Positions 26,645 through 34,536 of a stretch of 64,000 bases of DNA are shown piece by piece. This stretch comes from Bin52 sp965243345 (GTDB lineage Bacteria; Pseudomonadota; Alphaproteobacteria; Thalassobaculales; Thalassobaculaceae): contig CBDEUR010000003.1 of the NCBI GenBank assembly GCA_965243345.1, positions 4,216,001-4,280,000 on the forward strand, given 5' to 3'. Each line of letters starts with the position of its first letter. The stretch's first letter is position 1. The notes beneath the pieces were generated by a model, which worked only from the letters and a program-made list of their open reading frames with translations, ran no database searches and was not told where the DNA came from. A program made the translations under genes and the position numbers.

Positions 26645-27944
26645 CCTGTGTATTCACGGTTCGTCGGCCCGGCAACCCGGCAGCCTCCCCGTGCAGCAGC
26701 GCCAGGCCCTGACGCCGAATGTTGCGGGCTGCATTCGCGTCCGCATGATCCGCATGGCCGCAGGCCGTGCACTGAAATTCCGATCTGGTCCGCCGCGAGC
26801 CGGCATCGACATGCCCGCAGGCATGGCATGTCCTGCTCGTCCAGGCAGGATCCACCGCGACCAGTCGGCCGGCCTTGTAGGACAGCATCTGCCGCAGCTC
26901 GGCCCAGCCTGTCGCCAGGATGACCCGGTTGAGCCCGGCCTTCTGCCGAACCCGGGAACCTGGCGCATCAACCGTGCCTCTGGCGCTCCGCGTCATTCTC
27001 CGCACATGCAGGTCTTCGACGCAGACGGTGTCTGCCGTATCCGCGATGCGCCGGGTGACCTGATGGCGCCAGTCGCGCCGCATGCCCGTCATGCGCCGAC
27101 GGGCCTTCGCAAGGCGCTGGCGCGTGCGCTCCCGGCGGAGCGAGCCGCGCCTCTGGCGCGCCAGCTTGCGGGAAAGACGCTTCGCCCGGGCTTCCAGGCG
27201 GCGCGTGTCCGGAGCGTGGAACACCCGGCCGTCGCTCGCCGCAATCTGCCCGGCGTTCATGTCGACGCCAAGCGCGACCCCGTTGTCCGCAGACCCTCCG
27301 GACGTGTTCCGGGGGGCTGCCGGGACCTGGAAGCAGACAATGGCATACCACCTGCCGGCCTCGCGCTTCAGTACGGCCGAGACCGGGCGGCCCTGGGCAT
27401 GCGGGTTGTCTCCACGCCGGCGGATCGTCAGCCACCCGAGGCCGGGCAGGCGCAGTCGGCCCCCGGACGTGCCCCGGGGGCCAGCCTCGAGCTTCACGCC
27501 GGAGACGACCGTGATGCTGTCGAACCCGCGGCGAGACTTGAAACGGGGATACCCCACGGCGCCCGTGCGGGCGCTGACGCGCCGGAAGAAGCCCTTGAAC
27601 GCCTCGTCCACGCGCCTCAGCGTGCCCCGCTGGATGGCGACCGGCATCGCCGCCATCTCCGGCAGGTCCCGACGGCAGACTGTCAGCGCCTTCGTCTGGT
27701 CGACATACGAAATCGAACGGCCTGCCAGCCGCCAGGCATCGTTCCGCTCCTGCAAGGCGGCGTTGTACAGCTGGCGCTGGTCCTCCAGGACCTGCTCCAG
27801 CAGACGCCAGTTCTTCCGCGTCCGCGGCAGGAGCCGATACACGGTCTGACGGTGGACCGGAACGGCGTGGCCGTCCCCACCGCTCTCTGCTGTGCCGCGT
27901 TCATCAATCATGCTATGTTCTATACTGGAACATAGTCGGAACAC
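26628..27944 (-). CDS. tnpB: TnpB-family RNA-guided nuclease/transposase accessory protein (OrfB, IS605)
   Basis: A 438-residue TnpB. The split RuvC-like acidic residues are visible: GVDMNAGQIA (Asp), DTVCVEDLHVRRM (Glu) and DHADANAARNIRRQG (Asp). Between the last two lies the zinc ribbon CHACGHVDAG...CTACGHAD (four cysteines). An arginine-rich helical region (RRLEARAKRLSRKLARQRRG) precedes them. Start is GTG 27944, or ATG 27911 (MIDERG), which removes the leading 11 residues that overlap the left-end hairpin. Length and motifs look intact, so the protein may be active. TnpB enzymes use an RNA from the element's 3' end as guide scaffold; here that region would be ~26.6 kb. Confidence 0.93.
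   Translation of the reverse strand: MFRLCSSIEHSMIDERGTAESGGDGHAVPVHRQTVYRLLPRTRKNWRLLEQVLEDQRQLYNAALQERNDAWRLAGRSISYVDQTKALTVCRRDLPEMAAMPVAIQRGTLRRVDEAFKGFFRRVSARTGAVGYPRFKSRRGFDSITVVSGVKLEAGPRGTSGGRLRLPGLGWLTIRRRGDNPHAQGRPVSAVLKREAGRWYAIVCFQVPAAPRNTSGGSADNGVALGVDMNAGQIAASDGRVFHAPDTRRLEARAKRLSRKLARQRRGSLRRERTRQRLAKARRRMTGMRRDWRHQVTRRIADTADTVCVEDLHVRRMTRSARGTVDAPGSRVRQKAGLNRVILATGWAELRQMLSYKAGRLVAVDPAWTSRTCHACGHVDAGSRRTRSEFQCTACGHADHADANAARNIRRQGLALLHGEAAGLPGRRTVNTQERLAA
27913..27935 (-). repeat. Hairpin at the tnpB 5' end (8-bp perfect stem, 7-nt loop)
   Basis: The arms CTATGTTC (27913-27920) and GAACATAG (27928-27935) lie just upstream of ATG 27911 and within the first codons if GTG 27944 is used. 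Imperfect or short hairpins at the left end are a hallmark of IS200/IS605-group elements. Confidence 0.6.
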
Positions 27945-28079
27945 AATCCCTGCTCGATAGCATCGTCAACTTTTCTGAATAAGGCCCTTTTGAAGCAGGT
28001 GGCAGCGTCGGAAGGTCGCAGAAGGAGCGATTGGGGTCGAACACCGTGTCGGTGTATCCTTCCTTTCTCGACAGGTGTT

Positions 28080-28150
28080 CCGGACATGTCGCTCTCATCG
28101 ATACGTCACTCTGGCATGTCGACACAGAGAGAGCATATCGACATGTCCGG
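28080..28150. promoter_or_regulatory. 12-bp inverted repeat upstream of tauD (possible operator or hairpin)
   Basis: CCGGACATGTCG (28080-28091) and its exact complement CGACATGTCCGG (28139-28150) flank a 47-base spacer that holds another CATGTCGAC near 28114. The whole lies 86-156 bases before the tauD start, where an activator or repressor site for a sulfonate gene could be expected. No regulator gene is adjacent, so this assignment is inference. Confidence 0.45.
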
Positions 28151-28235
28151 CCGTGGCGGGCAGATGGCCGCTGGTGCGGACCGCTGTCAATCAGGCGGCC
28201 CGCGCCCTGGCACAAGCGGAAGGGCTGCAGCAGTG

Positions 28236-29048
28236 ATGACCATTCCGACGCCGAGACCGCTCCATCCTTCGATAGGTGCGGAGATTTGCGGCCTCGACCT
28301 GCGCGAGACGTTGTCCGCGGACGACCGGGCCGCCGTGGACGCCGCGCTCGCCGAGCACCTGGTGCTCGTGTTCCGGGACCAGGAGTTCACGCCTGCGGAA
28401 TACATGGCGGGCTGTTCGCAGCTGGGCGCGCCGATGGCGCAGCACTTCAGTCAGCACAACATGCCAGACCAGCCGATGATCGGGCGCATCTGGCACCGCA
28501 ACGGCCAGCGCCCGGCCTCGCTCTGGCACACGGACCACACGAACCGCGAGCGCCCGCCCAAGGCGACGATCCTGTACGGGGTGGAAATCCCGCCCGAGGG
28601 CGGCGACACCAGCTTCGCGAACATGCGCGCGGCCTGGGCCGGCCTCGATGCCGGGGAACAACAGCGACTGTCGGGACTGCGGACCGTCAACAGGATTGAC
28701 CGGCACCTGCTTGACGGGACGCTGCCCGGGGACCGGGAGAAATACGACGTCCCCGTTGTCCACCCCATGGTGCGCACCCATCCGGAGCACGGATCGAAGG
28801 CGCTGTATTTCCACATTTCCAAGGCGCGGTACATCGAGGGCATGACGGCGGAGGCCTCGCAGGCGCTCATGCAGGACCTGCTGGACCGCACGATCCACGA
28901 AGGGATCGTGTATCGACATCGCTGGCGTCAGGGCGACATGGTGGTCTGCGACAACCGCGCCACGATGCACCGCGCCCACGGCGACTACGACCGCCGGTAC
29001 TCCCGCATGCTCTGGCGTGTCATCCTGGAAGGCGATCGCCCGGCATAG
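28236..29048 (+). CDS. tauD: TauD/TfdA-family Fe(II)/2-oxoglutarate dioxygenase, probable taurine dioxygenase
   Basis: A 270-residue dioxygenase. The iron-binding facial triad is present: HTD in SLWHTDHTNRE (residues ~91-93) and the distal His in CDNRATMHRAHGDYDRR near the C-terminus, followed by the arginine segment expected to bind 2-oxoglutarate. The N-terminus HPSIGAEICGLDLRETLS is typical of TauD. The ATG at 28236 gives this N-terminus; the open frame upstream is not conserved. It faces a tauABC-type importer, so release of sulfite from taurine or another sulfonate is the likely role, but the substrate is inferred. Its last ~30 codons occur again, degenerate, at 29439. Confidence 0.88.
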   Translation: MTIPTPRPLHPSIGAEICGLDLRETLSADDRAAVDAALAEHLVLVFRDQEFTPAEYMAGCSQLGAPMAQHFSQHNMPDQPMIGRIWHRNGQRPASLWHTDHTNRERPPKATILYGVEIPPEGGDTSFANMRAAWAGLDAGEQQRLSGLRTVNRIDRHLLDGTLPGDREKYDVPVVHPMVRTHPEHGSKALYFHISKARYIEGMTAEASQALMQDLLDRTIHEGIVYRHRWRQGDMVVCDNRATMHRAHGDYDRRYSRMLWRVILEGDRPA

Positions 29049-29210
29049 TGCGCGCCGGGCGCTTCACGTCCCGCCGTCCCACGGAACAAGGGTCCCCTTC
29101 GAGTCGGCGCATGACGGGGCCGAGGGTGAAAGCGACCGCGCCGGTGATGTTGATGCCCGGAAACACGATGCCGGTGGCACGGAACCCGGCAGCGTCCGGC
29201 ACCATCACGG
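28962..29210. repeat. Ancient duplication, copy A (live tauD tail + dead tauC tail)
   Basis: This ~249-base segment is similar along its whole length to 29439-29686, 477 bases downstream. In copy A the tauD 3' end is intact, while the following part (ACAAGGGTCCCCTTCGAGTC..., 29087 on) matches the tauC 3' end on the minus strand but no longer encodes it. Between the copies, 29211-29438 shows no recognisable gene. Confidence 0.75.
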
Positions 29211-29438
29211 TTCTCCGCAACGGGCGATGCGGTTTTCTTCCCCGGGCTTCCAGCCCGTCATGGCCAACCGGCCCGCACTGTCGCCCAACAAGGGGCGTTG
29301 CGGCGACATCCCCCGCTCGAAGTGGCCGTCCGAGACTACGGTCCCGGGCGCCGGGGAAGGCCTTTCCCTGCCCGCGACTTCCGGATCGCGATCTTTCGAC
29401 TACTGATTTGCGGTCCCCTGATTTCGGATCGGCCGAAC

Positions 29439-29686
29439 ACGATGCACCGCGCTCACGACGATGACGACGGCCGGCACTCCCGCCTGCCCTGGCGCATCAT
29501 CCTGGAGGGCGACTGCCCGGCATGGTGCCGGGCCGGCCCTTCACATCTTGCCCTTCCAGGGAACAAGGGCCCGTTCGACCCGGCGCATGATGAGGTCGAA
29601 GACGAAAGCGACCGCGCCGATGACGATGATGCCGAGAAAGACAATGTCGGTGGCAAGGAACCTGGCGGCGTTCAGCACCATCACGC
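29439..29686. repeat. Ancient duplication, copy B (dead tauD tail + live tauC tail)
   Basis: It starts ACGATGCACCGCGCTCACGA, matching the end of tauD (ACGATGCACCGCGCCCACGG at 28962), but encodes HDDDDGRHSRLPWRIILEGD instead of the working dioxygenase tail. From 29541 it is the functional C-terminus of the tauC-type permease. Together with copy A this suggests that the convergent tauD/tauC pair was duplicated and the middle later lost. Confidence 0.75.
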
Positions 29687-30434
29687 CGATGCCCGCCTTG
29701 GCAGCCACCATTTCGGCCGCCACCAGGGTCGTCCACCCGAAGGCGATGGCCACGCGCATGCCGGTCAAGATCTCCGGAAGCGCGGCCTTCAGCACAACCT
29801 GGCGCAGGACCTGTGCGTGGCTCGCCCCCATCGAGTAGGCGGCGTGGATCTGCTCGATGGACACGGAGCGCACGCCCGCGCGGGCATTGATGGCGATTGG
29901 AGCGAAACAGGCCAGGTAGATCAGGAACAGCTTGCCGGACTCGCCGATCCCGAACCAGATGATGGTCAGCGGCAGGTAGGCGAGCGGCGGGATCGGGCGG
30001 TAGAACTCGATGGGCGGATCGAAGACGCCCCGCGCATGCCGGCTCATGCCCATCGAAATGCCGATCGGCACCGCGGTCACGACGGCGAGGGCAAAGGCGC
30101 CGAAGACGCGGTAGAGGCTCCACAGGATGTGCTCGTGGAGCGTGTGATCACTGAATCCGTGGCATTTTGCCGCCACCTCGCCCAGACCGCCGATCGCGAC
30201 CAGCAACCGCTCGAAGTAATGGTCCGTGCAGGCGATCTTGGCGAACTTCGCGATCACCATCTCGGGCGCCGGCAGGAACAGGGGCCGGATCAGCCCGAGC
30301 TGGGTGACGATCCACCAGCCTCCCAGAAGCACGATGATCGTGACCGCGCTGATCGCCGTGCCGGAACCTCGCCCCGGTGCGCCGTATTGCTCGACCGCCT
30401 GCGGACTGCGGCGCCTGAAGAACCCCGTCTTCAT
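29541..30434 (-). CDS. tauC: Taurine/sulfonate-type ABC transporter permease
   Basis: A 297-residue inner-membrane permease of the TauC/SsuC/NrtB family. It has about six hydrophobic segments, beginning with AVTIIVLLGGWWIVTQLGLI, and the EAA-type coupling loop AYSMGASHAQVLRQVVLKAALPEILTG. FYRPIPPLAYLPLTIIWFGIG is a conserved family block. The ATG overlaps the stop of the ATPase gene (ATGA). An insert around residues 60-90 (FERLLVAIGGLGEVAAKCHG) is somewhat unusual. Confidence 0.93.
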   Translation of the reverse strand: MKTGFFRRRSPQAVEQYGAPGRGSGTAISAVTIIVLLGGWWIVTQLGLIRPLFLPAPEMVIAKFAKIACTDHYFERLLVAIGGLGEVAAKCHGFSDHTLHEHILWSLYRVFGAFALAVVTAVPIGISMGMSRHARGVFDPPIEFYRPIPPLAYLPLTIIWFGIGESGKLFLIYLACFAPIAINARAGVRSVSIEQIHAAYSMGASHAQVLRQVVLKAALPEILTGMRVAIAFGWTTLVAAEMVAAKAGIGVMVLNAARFLATDIVFLGIIVIGAVAFVFDLIMRRVERALVPWKGKM

Positions 30435-31231
30435 GGCAGCACATCGCCCGTTTCTTCGCCGTAGATGATCGAGAGGACTTCCTCGCGAAGCGCGATGAAC
30501 TCCGGCGACGACTTGATCTCCCTCGCGTTTCCGGTCTCGAAGAAGCGGCGGCAGAAGTCGATGTCGTAGGTATGGGTTATCCGGCCCGGCCGCGGCGACA
30601 TCACGATGAGCCGCGTCGCCATGAACAGGGCTTCCTCGACGCTGTGGGTAATGAAGAAGACGACCTTCCTGGTCTTGCTCCACGCATCCAGTACGAGTTC
30701 CTGCATGTTCTCGCGCGTGAACGCGTCGAGGGCGCCCAGGGGCTCGTCCATGAGCAGCATGTCGGGGTCGCAGGTCAGCGCCCGGGCAAGGCCCACGCGC
30801 TGCTGCATGCCCCCGGACAACTGGTAGACCGGATAGCGCTCGAAATCCGAAAGCCCGACCAGGGCCAGATAGTCACGGGCCCTGGAAAGCCGTTCATCCC
30901 TGCCAACGCCCTGGAGCTTCAGCCCGAACTCGGTGTTCTCGAGCACGTTCAGCCAGGGCAGGAGAGCGTGTTTCTGGAACACCACGCCCCGGTCCGATCC
31001 GGGGCCGCGGATCGGCTCGTCCCTGTGAAGGATCTCCCCCGAGGTCGGCTGCAGGAAGCCCGCGATGACATTGAGCAATGTCGTCTTGCCACAGCCCGAC
31101 GCGCCGAGCGCCACCACGAACTCGTTGTCGCGGAAATCGAGGCTCACGTTGTCGAGCGCCCGGACCACGCCCTCGCCGTCGACCGCCGGAAACTCGACGG
31201 TCACGTGGTTGAGGCTGACGACTGCGGTCAT
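30431..31231 (-). CDS. tauB: Taurine/sulfonate-type ABC transporter ATPase
   Basis: A 266-residue ATPase with Walker A GASGCGKTT near residues 44-52, Q-loop VVFQKHALLPWLNVLEN, signature YQLSGGMQQRV, Walker B MLLMDEPLGALD and the switch His in FFITHSVEEA. The text GPGSDRGVVFQ is characteristic of TauB/SsuB. The start chosen is ATG 31231 (MTAVVSLNHVTVEFP). It lies between the binding-protein and permease genes on the same strand. Confidence 0.94.
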   Translation of the reverse strand: MTAVVSLNHVTVEFPAVDGEGVVRALDNVSLDFRDNEFVVALGASGCGKTTLLNVIAGFLQPTSGEILHRDEPIRGPGSDRGVVFQKHALLPWLNVLENTEFGLKLQGVGRDERLSRARDYLALVGLSDFERYPVYQLSGGMQQRVGLARALTCDPDMLLMDEPLGALDAFTRENMQELVLDAWSKTRKVVFFITHSVEEALFMATRLIVMSPRPGRITHTYDIDFCRRFFETGNAREIKSSPEFIALREEVLSIIYGEETGDVLP

Positions 31232-31297
31232 CGGCAAACGGGCTTCGCTCGTGGCGGACAGCCCCGGCCCGGGAGCCGGGGCTGCCCTTCCGGCCAC

Positions 31298-32296
31298 TCA
31301 GCAGCCGCCGTCCAGAACCATCTGGGCGAACTTGGGCGTCGCGCTGTCGGAATAGTCGTCGAGCACGTTGTCCAGCTTGCCCTGCGACACCAGGAACTCC
31401 GACGCCGCCATCAGCGCGTTCTGCACGCCGCCGCCGAGCCAGGTGGCGGACACCTGCTGTTCCAGCGTCGGATAGTCATAGAGCGCGAGCACACCGCCCA
31501 CCTGGTCCGCATTGCCGGAGACGCTGTCTGCGATCTCCATCGCGTTGTCCGTTCCGGGACCGTAGGCGCCCGGGTTGGCGCGGTAGTCGGCGTCTGCCGA
31601 AGACACCATCTTGACCCACTGGCAGGCGAAGTCCGGGTTCTCGTCCGTGAAGCCCTTGCGCGCCACCATGGCGTCGAAGGTGGCCTTGCCCCAGTTGCTG
31701 AGGTCACCTGAGGTCAGCAGCACCCTGCCCTTCTCCTTCATGCGGCCCAGCGCGGGATCCCACACGAACCCGCCGTTGATGTCCCCGCGCTCCCAGGCGG
31801 CAACCATGTCCGGAGGCGACATGTCGAGCACCTCGAGCTCCCCTGTCGGGATGTTGAACTGCTCGAGCGCGAACATCATGTGGAAATGGGTCGTGGAGCC
31901 GAAGGGGACCGCGATCGTCTTCCCCTTGAGGTCCTGCGGAGCGGTTACGGAGTCGTCGACGATCAGGGCCTCGGCGTCGTTGATGTTGTCGTAGACATAG
32001 ATGACCTGGAGATCGACGCCGCGGCTGTATCCCGCCGCTGTCGGCGATGAGCCGTTGAGCGAGATATCCACCGAGCCCGACGCCATGGCGTTGATGACCT
32101 CGGTGCCCGAGGTGAACTTCACGAACTCGATGCTCTTGCCTCCGAGGCCGTTGGCCTTGAGCTCCTCCATCTTCGCTTTCCATGGTCCGTAGACGAGCTG
32201 GAAGCCGACCGTCACATCGGCCGCGTGGGAACTCGCGGCCATGGCGACCATCGCGGATGCGGCTATCGCCGCGACAGCATTCAGTCTGTTTTTCAT
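31298..32296 (-). CDS. tauA: Taurine/sulfonate-type periplasmic substrate-binding protein
   Basis: A 332-residue exported protein. The N-terminal 25 residues (MKNRLNAVAAIAASAMVAMA, then SSHAAD) form a signal peptide with cleavage expected after SHA. The mature part follows the TauA pattern: FVKFTSGTEVINAMASGSVD, LNGSSPTA, GKTIAVPFGSTTHFHM and the tryptophan block VAAWERGDINGGFVWDPAL. It is first in the tauABC order; 66 bases separate it from the ATPase gene. Ligand specificity for taurine is inferred from the family and from tauD. Confidence 0.93.
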   Translation of the reverse strand: MKNRLNAVAAIAASAMVAMAASSHAADVTVGFQLVYGPWKAKMEELKANGLGGKSIEFVKFTSGTEVINAMASGSVDISLNGSSPTAAGYSRGVDLQVIYVYDNINDAEALIVDDSVTAPQDLKGKTIAVPFGSTTHFHMMFALEQFNIPTGELEVLDMSPPDMVAAWERGDINGGFVWDPALGRMKEKGRVLLTSGDLSNWGKATFDAMVARKGFTDENPDFACQWVKMVSSADADYRANPGAYGPGTDNAMEIADSVSGNADQVGGVLALYDYPTLEQQVSATWLGGGVQNALMAASEFLVSQGKLDNVLDDYSDSATPKFAQMVLDGGC

Positions 32297-32872
32297 GGGT
32301 TGCCCTCCCCTCTTGTCCCGCGGCCGGGCCGGCCGCTCGCGACCCCGGTTCGCACAACTCTGTCGCAGCGGATTCAGGTCCGCAGAACCGAGTATCGTCC
32401 AGTCATGTTACCGCTAATTGCAGGGTGAATCCATGGCCAGCAAGCCCGGAAATCGAGTCCCGTCAGTCGGTCCGGGAACCTGGCGTCCCTCGTGATGTTC
32501 AACAGGCGGGACCGGACGTTCAGTCCACCGCTACAAAAGGTCCGAAACAGAACACATTACTCCCAAATCTCCCCAAAACTGGGGAGGCGCAAAGTCGCAA
32601 TCCTGTCTTGTGTTTCAAGTTATCATTGCCGTCAAAGGCGACGAAATCGACGAACACCCTGGTGCGGGTTCCCGGGGGAGCGAGCGTCTGTGCGCGCACG
32701 CAGGAGCGGAAAAACCGCACGGAAAACACGGCGCCCGTCGGAGGGACGCCCGTTGTTCGCAGTTTTCCGCCCAAGTCACGAACGCAGGCGGTATGTCGGT
32801 GGGCGTCGCGCGCGCTTTTCGCGACCTCTTTGGGCGTTCTCCGGGCCGGGCCCGCCTTGACCGTTCCTCGGG
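32297..32872. other. Intergenic region between tauA and the SRCR gene, ~0.58 kb
   Basis: The part from ~32500 to 32660 is more A/T-rich than the surroundings. No gene is convincing on either strand. The plus frame ending at 32910 closes with RDGELRTVASAGR, which resembles the first strand of an SRCR domain and may be the displaced N-terminus of the next gene. Confidence 0.5.
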
Positions 32873-33379
32873 ATGGTGAGTTGCGGACTGTTGCATCTGC
32901 CGGACGATAGCACCTTGGGTAATGGACGATTGGAGATCTGCCGTGACAGGGAGTGGGGTGCCGTCTGCGACGACCATCGGGGCCGCGCGGACGCGAGGGT
33001 GGCGTGCCGGCAGCCGGGCTGCACGGGAGCCAAAGAGGCGCTCCGCGCGCTCCAAGGGCCGACGAACATCCCGATGTGGCTCGACAGCATGAAGTGCAGC
33101 GGATCGGAAACCCGGCCTGCCGATTGTGACGGCGTGGGCTGGGGGCCGCACAATCCTCGTTACTGCAGCACGGTGGGCGAGCGCGCGGGTGTCGAGTGCA
33201 CGCTCTCGCCAAGCAATCCCAAGGTGCCGACCGCGCCAAGGCCCGTGGTCGTGGACGAGCAGACGTCGGCGACCTGTCAGGTCTGGCTGGCCACGGTGCC
33301 GGTTCCCGGGCGTCGGCCAGGGCCTGACGGACCCGAACGAACTGGCGCAAGTGCGGCAGGAGGCGCCCGACCCATCTGA
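32873..33379 (+). CDS. Scavenger receptor cysteine-rich (SRCR) domain protein
   Basis: A 168-residue frame with one SRCR domain at residues ~15-109: GNGRLEICRDREWGAVCDD, then DARVACRQPGCTGA, MWLDSMKCSGSETRPADCD, WGPHNPRYCSTVGERAGVEC. All six cysteines expected in a class A SRCR domain are there (C32, C45, C75, C85, C98, C109), plus C4, C23 and C50. SRCR domains bind ligands outside cells and are common in animals but rare in bacteria. No signal peptide precedes the domain; the preceding frame carries a piece that looks like the missing first strand, so a frameshift near 32890 is possible. The C-terminal ~58 residues are of unknown type. Confidence 0.75.
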   Translation: MVSCGLLHLPDDSTLGNGRLEICRDREWGAVCDDHRGRADARVACRQPGCTGAKEALRALQGPTNIPMWLDSMKCSGSETRPADCDGVGWGPHNPRYCSTVGERAGVECTLSPSNPKVPTAPRPVVVDEQTSATCQVWLATVPVPGRRPGPDGPERTGASAAGGARPI

Positions 33380-33696
33380 CCTGCGAGAGGGTGTGGCACC
33401 CGGGGCGGTGACGGTCTCGGCACGAGGCGTACTGGATCGTCACCGCCCCGCGGTGGTCGCACCGTGACTTGAACCCGCCGAGCGCGGCGGCGCGGCAGTC
33501 TTGTCAATCGGCCTTGAAGATTGACCTCCCTGAGAGGCACGGCGGAGGGTGTCCCGGCAGCCAATAGGGGGGACCCGCGCGGCTTAAGGAAAATTTCGGC
33601 GCTTAGAGAGACGATCGGGTGGCCGGCATCCGAAAAACCGAAGCCGGTCCCGATACGCTTGCTGACGTGGATCCGGCTATCGGGAGTACGTCACTC
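33380..33696. other. Intergenic region, ~0.32 kb
   Basis: No gene recognised. A frame that continues past the SRCR stop (QGLTDPNELAQVRQEAPDPS) looks protein-like and might be a frameshifted extension of the SRCR protein. The last ~80 bases before 33697 should hold the promoter of the His-rich gene. Confidence 0.4.
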
Positions 33697-34305
33697 ATGA
33701 AATTCGCAGCACGGAACATACTGGTTCTCGGTCTCCTTGTCGGCAGCGCGCAGGCGTCGGCGGAGGCCGGGTGTGGGCATGCGTCGGCGTTTCCCGGCGA
33801 GACGTTCCACTTCGGCACGGATACCCTCCTGGTCGGAGGGAACCGGTTACGGGACCACAGAACCGGTCACCACGAGCTGACGCAACGATCGCTTGCATCC
33901 CGGTGCGACTGGGGGCATGCGCCTTCCGGCGCACACGGGCAGTCCGCGAACGGGTCGAACCCCTCGGTGCCGGTGAAGCTCCTGGTTCGCGGGGAACAGC
34001 AAGAGACCCAGCGCGGACACCGCGAGCGGAACAGGCACAGGTTCCACGGCGGACACTGGCGCGGGCATCCGCATCCGCATCGCGGATGGCACGGTCACCC
34101 GCACCCGCATCGCGGATGGCACGGTCGCCCGCACCCGCATCGCGGATGGCGCGGGCCCTGGGCCGGCCACCCCTGGAACCGGAAGCCGCACCGGCGACGG
34201 CATCCGGGCGTGTTCTGGCACTGGCACGGGCAGCTGGGCTGGCACTGGCACTGGCCGTTTGCCCACCATCACCGTCACCCGCATCCACACGGCCGTAGCC
34301 GTTGA
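33697..34305 (+). CDS. Exported His/Trp/Gly-rich repeat protein, function unknown
   Basis: A 202-residue protein. Residues 1-24 (MKFAARNILVLGLLVGSAQASAEA) make a clear signal peptide. The middle holds HHELTQRSLASRCDWGHAPS, a motif shared with the decayed copy near 26.2 kb. The C-terminal half is dominated by H, W, G, R and P, with repeats HPHPHRGWHG / RPHPHRGWHG-type units and ends in WHWHWPFAHHHRHPHPHGRSR. The His density suggests binding of metal ions such as Ni, Cu or Zn in the periplasm, which is inference from composition only. The start ATG 33697 is chosen because it begins the signal peptide. Confidence 0.7.
   Translation: MKFAARNILVLGLLVGSAQASAEAGCGHASAFPGETFHFGTDTLLVGGNRLRDHRTGHHELTQRSLASRCDWGHAPSGAHGQSANGSNPSVPVKLLVRGEQQETQRGHRERNRHRFHGGHWRGHPHPHRGWHGHPHPHRGWHGRPHPHRGWRGPWAGHPWNRKPHRRRHPGVFWHWHGQLGWHWHWPFAHHHRHPHPHGRSR
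34051..34150 (+). repeat. 30-bp tandem repeat inside the His-rich gene (about 3 copies)
   Basis: Units 34081-34110 and 34111-34140 differ at one base (CGCGGATGGCACGGTC[A/G]CCC...); partial units flank them on both sides. The period of 30 is a multiple of three, so unit gain or loss keeps the frame. It is coding and has no unique spacers, so it is not a CRISPR array. Confidence 0.9.
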
Positions 34306-34536
34306 CCGTGTGGACTGCCAGGGCGCGGAACGTCGTTCCGGTCCGGGGCAATGCCTGTTGGCGGTTGCCCGGGCCGGGATGACGACGCCCGGACCTCGCA
34401 AAGGCGGCATGACCGTCCCGCCGTCGCGGACCGGGGCCCGCCAGCATGCGAACAGCCGGTACGGCGGTCACTACGCAACGCCCCCGCATGCCGCTACCAT
34501 GCGAGAGGGGAAGGCCCGCAAGGGCCCCGGGGAGAA

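Larger units (their letters stand above)
26599..27987 (-). mobile_element. IS200/IS605-group element carrying only tnpB (IS1341-like)
   Basis: A ~1.39-kb element judged from tnpB plus its end structures. A perfect 13-bp hairpin lies over the tnpB stop codon (26612-26644) and an 8-bp hairpin over the tnpB start (27913-27935). Reading outward from both ends the sequence TAAGGCCC appears (26599-26606 on the minus strand, 27980-27987 on the plus strand), which I use as provisional limits. No TnpA transposase is present, so the element would need one in trans. Exact ends are uncertain. Confidence 0.6.

Noticed and set aside
34051..34150. Three 30-bp repeats that could suggest a CRISPR array
   Set aside because: Units are contiguous without unique spacers, the period is in frame, and they encode the His-rich protein; no cas genes are near.
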